64,000 nt of DNA from BQJU01 sp964015035. Its GTDB lineage: Bacteria; Bacteroidota; Bacteroidia; Chitinophagales; Saprospiraceae. The DNA is taken from the NCBI GenBank assembly GCA_964015035.1, contig CAXHCA010000011.1:14848-78847 (forward strand). The letters run 5' to 3'. Made by a program: the position numbers and the translations under genes. The notes beneath the pieces were generated by a model, which worked only from the letters and a program-made list of their open reading frames with translations, was not told the DNA's origin and did not search any database. Shown here piece after piece: positions 61,607 through 64,000 of the stretch; position 1 is the first letter of the stretch, and the number at the start of each line of letters is the position of its first letter.

Positions 61607-62719
61607 TTATTGCTTCCCGGCCAGCTCCATCATCTTGTGAAATACGCCCGTGTTTTCGTAGACTCCGGTGAATGTTTCCGATCCAGGCCCATAAGCAAAA
61701 ACGGGGATCAACGCGGCGGAGTGCCCGCCGGTAGAGAATGATTCATCCAGTTGGTCGTAGTCGGAGATATCGCCTTTGTAAGGAACTTTGATGGTTTTAG
61801 ATGCCAAAGTGAAACCACCAGTTTCATGGTCAGCGGTGACGACGACCAGGGTATTGCCATCTGCTTTCGCAAAATCGAGGGCTTTGCCAATGGCTCGATC
61901 GAAGTCGAGCACCTCGGTGATCACATATTGCCCATCATTGGAGTGGCCACCCCAATCAATTTGAGATCCTTCCACCATCAGGAAAAAACCGTCCTTGTCT
62001 TGCTTGAGGTAATCAAGGGCTAGTTGGGTAGCATCGGGGAGAAAGTCAGCGCGACCTTCCAGCATTTTGGGCATACCATCCGGAGCGAGGAGGAATGCCT
62101 CTTTTTTTGCCAGGCTCAAAGGTCCGGAAGCCAGTTTGTCGGTGTGCACATTGAATCCCTTGGTCTTCAGTTTTTCCAGCAAATTTACTCCGTCGGTGCG
62201 TTGATTAAAATATTGCAGGCCGCCACCGGCAAAGAAATTCACCGGTGCGTCTACCAGCTCTGCCGCGATGTCTTCGGCCAGATTGCGCGATTTGATGTGC
62301 GCAAAAAAGGAGGCCGGCGTAGCGTGGGTAATAGAAGAAGTGACCACTAGTCCGGTACTCCAGTTTTCTTCAGCCAGTTTCTCCAAAATGGTTGCTACCG
62401 GCATGGTGTCGCGATCTACTCCGATAGCACCATTATAGGTTTTGATACCCGCAGAATAGGCCGTTGCACCTGCTGCCGAATCCGTTATTCTATGGCTGGA
62501 TGAAGAAGTTTTGACCAAGCCAATGTTTTTGAAGCGGGAGAAATTTGGTTCGCTATCTTTATAAAAATAACTGGAAGACAATTGAGATAGGCCCATGCCG
62601 TCTCCGATCAAAAGTATGATGTTTTTAGGCCGATCTTTTCGGGCTAATTGATTGACTTTGTTGTTGCAACTGCCACCCAATAAAAGGATAGCCAGGGCGA
62701 TAAAAAGTAATTTTCTCAT
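61607..62719 (-). CDS. phoA: Alkaline phosphatase lipoprotein (PhoA family)
   Basis: The 370-residue protein (start at 62719; Met four codons upstream possible) has a lipobox LLGGSC (Cys18). Metal and catalytic motifs of the family are complete: IILLIGDGMGLSQL, catalytic Ser in RITDSAAGATAYSAG, ITHATPASFFAH, FLMVEGSQIDWGGHSND, VVVTADHETGGFTL, and FSTGGHSAALIPVFAYGPGS. It hydrolyses phosphomonoesters outside the cytoplasm to provide phosphate. Shorter than E. coli PhoA, but normal for Bacteroidota lipoprotein forms. Confidence 0.94.
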   Translation of the reverse strand: MRKLLFIALAILLLGGSCNNKVNQLARKDRPKNIILLIGDGMGLSQLSSSYFYKDSEPNFSRFKNIGLVKTSSSSHRITDSAAGATAYSAGIKTYNGAIGVDRDTMPVATILEKLAEENWSTGLVVTSSITHATPASFFAHIKSRNLAEDIAAELVDAPVNFFAGGGLQYFNQRTDGVNLLEKLKTKGFNVHTDKLASGPLSLAKKEAFLLAPDGMPKMLEGRADFLPDATQLALDYLKQDKDGFFLMVEGSQIDWGGHSNDGQYVITEVLDFDRAIGKALDFAKADGNTLVVVTADHETGGFTLASKTIKVPYKGDISDYDQLDESFSTGGHSAALIPVFAYGPGSETFTGVYENTGVFHKMMELAGKQ

Positions 62720-62955
62720 GGATATAAACATTTAGTAGCGCCGAAATTAGAAAAATCGGTGGGCACATGGAAAGCAAATGACGTAAACTTTTGGTTAAAA
62801 CTGTTGTGCATACCTTTTTTCTTAAAATTGCGTTAAATGTCCGGACGGATGAAGCCAATCCGTGCAACAGGTGGTCTTTAATACGGTTCATGTCGTATAT
62901 TCGTGCCTGCTTTATGCGAGAAAAAGGTTTTTTACTCAACCCGAAAATTAGTTCT

Positions 62956-63834
62956 ATGATGAAATCATTATTGACATTTAGTCTTTGCTTCCTGTTAGGG
63001 GCCGTTGGAATATCTGCGCAGCAATTAGAGTTGCCACAAAAAAGCCCCAAGGCAGAAGTATCTTATATTGTTGGTTTGACCAAAGTCACCATCAATTATT
63101 CAAGCCCAGCCGTTCATGATCGTGAAATCTGGGGACAACTAGTGCCTTACGGCGAAGTATGGCGCGCTGGTGCCAATGAAGCCACCACGGTGGAATTTAG
63201 TACCGATGTGAAAGTAGAAGGTGAAAACCTGGCTGCCGGTAGATATGCTTTTTTCCTGATTCCGGAAAAAGAAGGCAAATGGACCGCTATTTTTAATAAG
63301 GTTGCAGATCAGTGGGGGGCTTACAATTACGATGAGGGCAAAGATGCCATTCGCGTAAAAGTAGAAACCAAAACGGCCAACGATAATGAAGAGCGCCTCA
63401 ACTACAGCATCGTGGATCAAGCCATCGACCGTGGTTATATCCGCTTTGGATGGGGGACGAAGCGAGCATATATTTTGTTTCGGGCAGATGTAATGGCTCA
63501 GGTGGCCAACAATGTAAAAAAGACCTTTGATGCTACTCCTGATGCCGACAAATGGTCGGTCTACGCCGCCGCTTCCGACTTTTATGCCGACAATGGCGAG
63601 CCATTAAAAGCGCTGGATTTTGCTGAAAGATCAATCAAACTGGACGAAAATTCACGCAACCTGTGGGCCAAGGCCAAGGCTGAAGCCAAAATGGACAAAT
63701 ACAAAGATGCCGTCAAATCGGCGAAAAAAGCCCTGCAAGTAGGCAGCAAAGCTGAGAATGACCGCTTTTACAACAACTACAATAAACAGATGACCGCTCG
63801 TATCGCGGAGTGGGAGGAGATGTTGAATAAGTAA
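62956..63834 (+). CDS. DUF2911 protein with C-terminal TPR-like region
   Basis: The 292-residue protein (ATG at 62956 or the adjacent one at 62959) has a signal peptide (MKSLLTFSLCFLLGAVGISA), a DUF2911 domain (VTINYSSPAVHDREIWGQLV PYGEVWRAGANEATTVEFS, DQWGAYNYDEGKDAIRVKVE) and about 90 extra residues with TPR-like helices (VYAAASDFYADNGEPLKALD FAERSIKLDENSRNLWAKAK, KDAVKSAKKALQVGSK). It is a paralogue of the single-domain protein at 36411-36947. Function unknown; likely periplasmic. A family I element begins at its stop codon. Confidence 0.92.
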   Translation: MMKSLLTFSLCFLLGAVGISAQQLELPQKSPKAEVSYIVGLTKVTINYSSPAVHDREIWGQLVPYGEVWRAGANEATTVEFSTDVKVEGENLAAGRYAFFLIPEKEGKWTAIFNKVADQWGAYNYDEGKDAIRVKVETKTANDNEERLNYSIVDQAIDRGYIRFGWGTKRAYILFRADVMAQVANNVKKTFDATPDADKWSVYAAASDFYADNGEPLKALDFAERSIKLDENSRNLWAKAKAEAKMDKYKDAVKSAKKALQVGSKAENDRFYNNYNKQMTARIAEWEEMLNK

Positions 63835-64000
63835 GTGCTTGTTTGGAGGCGGTGCTTTAGCAGCGAAAATTCCAGGTTTTGGGTTCTCGCAAGGCTCCTT
63901 TTTGACCCCCAGGGACAAAAAAATAGCCGAAAAGAGGTTCCGATTTCCCGGTTTTACCGGGACTGAATAGCTTGCCCGAATATACTTCAGGGACTACCTC
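63834..64000 (+). repeat. Family I palindromic element, long form (copy b, cut by window edge)
   Basis: Starts AGTGCTTGTTTGGAGGC at the last base of the TAA stop of the DUF2911-TPR gene. It has GGTGCTTTAGCAGCGAAAAT, GGGTTCTCGCAAGGCTCC, AATAGCCGAAAAGAGG, CCCGGTTTTACCGGG, CTGAATAGCTTGCCCGAATA and ends at the window edge with ACTACCTC, where CAAACATGCACT is expected to follow. Confidence 0.88.

Noticed and set aside
1..64000. tRNA or rRNA genes, integrase or prophage genes
   Set aside because: None seen on either strand: no tRNA-like T-loop plus acceptor pairing was noticed and no gene of those families is present.

Overview
The window reads as a chromosome segment of a Bacteroidota bacterium, most likely a marine or sludge Saprospiria-type organism (Lewinella/Haliscomenobacter relatives). 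The evidence is several proteins ending in type IX secretion (T9SS) sorting domains, families typical of the phylum (GSCFA, DUF2911, DUF6134, DUF5989, CsgG with a barrel tail), almost no Shine-Dalgarno sequences, and the Bacteroidota -7 promoter word TAnnTTTG about 13-45 nt upstream of several starts. The genus is an inference. No rRNA, tRNA, CRISPR array, transposase, integrase or phage gene was seen.

Layout. 1-5.0 kb: a large secreted beta-helix protein cut by the window edge, an EamA exporter, an acyltransferase remnant, an RluA pseudouridine synthase and a non-standard sigma-70 factor. 5.4-13.1 kb: a tight minus-strand array (ATP-grasp, NRDE/TANGO2, iodotyrosine-deiodinase-like nitroreductase, SDR, secreted FG-GAP protein, PaaG-like hydratase, PaaD-like Fe-S assembly protein, an unknown protein). 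13.6-21.1 kb: a solo AraC-type HTH protein followed by a complete curli/type VIII secretion cluster (CsgA-like, CsgB-like, a CsgH-CsgE fusion, CsgF, CsgG with barrel tail, beta-propeller lipoprotein). 21.3-33.8 kb: GSCFA protein, T9SS-exported hydrolase, CoiA-like protein, membrane glycosyltransferase, DUF5989 + SGNH pair, an ACP-like protein lacking its serine, two acetyltransferase-region genes, and a TolC + periplasmic adaptor pair. 33.9-39.3 kb: a VWA / MoxR / AAA ATPase module interrupted by a DUF2911 gene, a palindromic element and an orphan T9SS tail. 40.2-43.5 kb: fadA-fadB beta-oxidation pair. 43.9-64 kb: mostly housekeeping and stress genes (Dps, XdhC, OmpA lipoprotein, PfpI, sterol desaturase, GMC oxidoreductase pair, pckA-CBS, patatin, alkaline phosphatase, DUF2911-TPR) and one more T9SS protein.

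Two families of dispersed palindromic elements run through the intergenic regions. Family I (about 43-175 bp, termini close to AGTGCATGTTTGGAGGT) has at least seven two-ended copies plus one solo end, several placed exactly at stop codons; long and internally deleted forms are both present. Family II (51-108 bp, termini GTTCTTTGAC..) has three copies.

The most distinctive system is the curli cluster: the major subunit is built of forty-five 11-residue half repeats with an Asp-rich turn and an 88-residue superperiod, and the chaperone CsgE carries an N-terminal domain resembling the amyloid inhibitor CsgH. All family names come from sequence recognition by eye; none has been checked with a database search.
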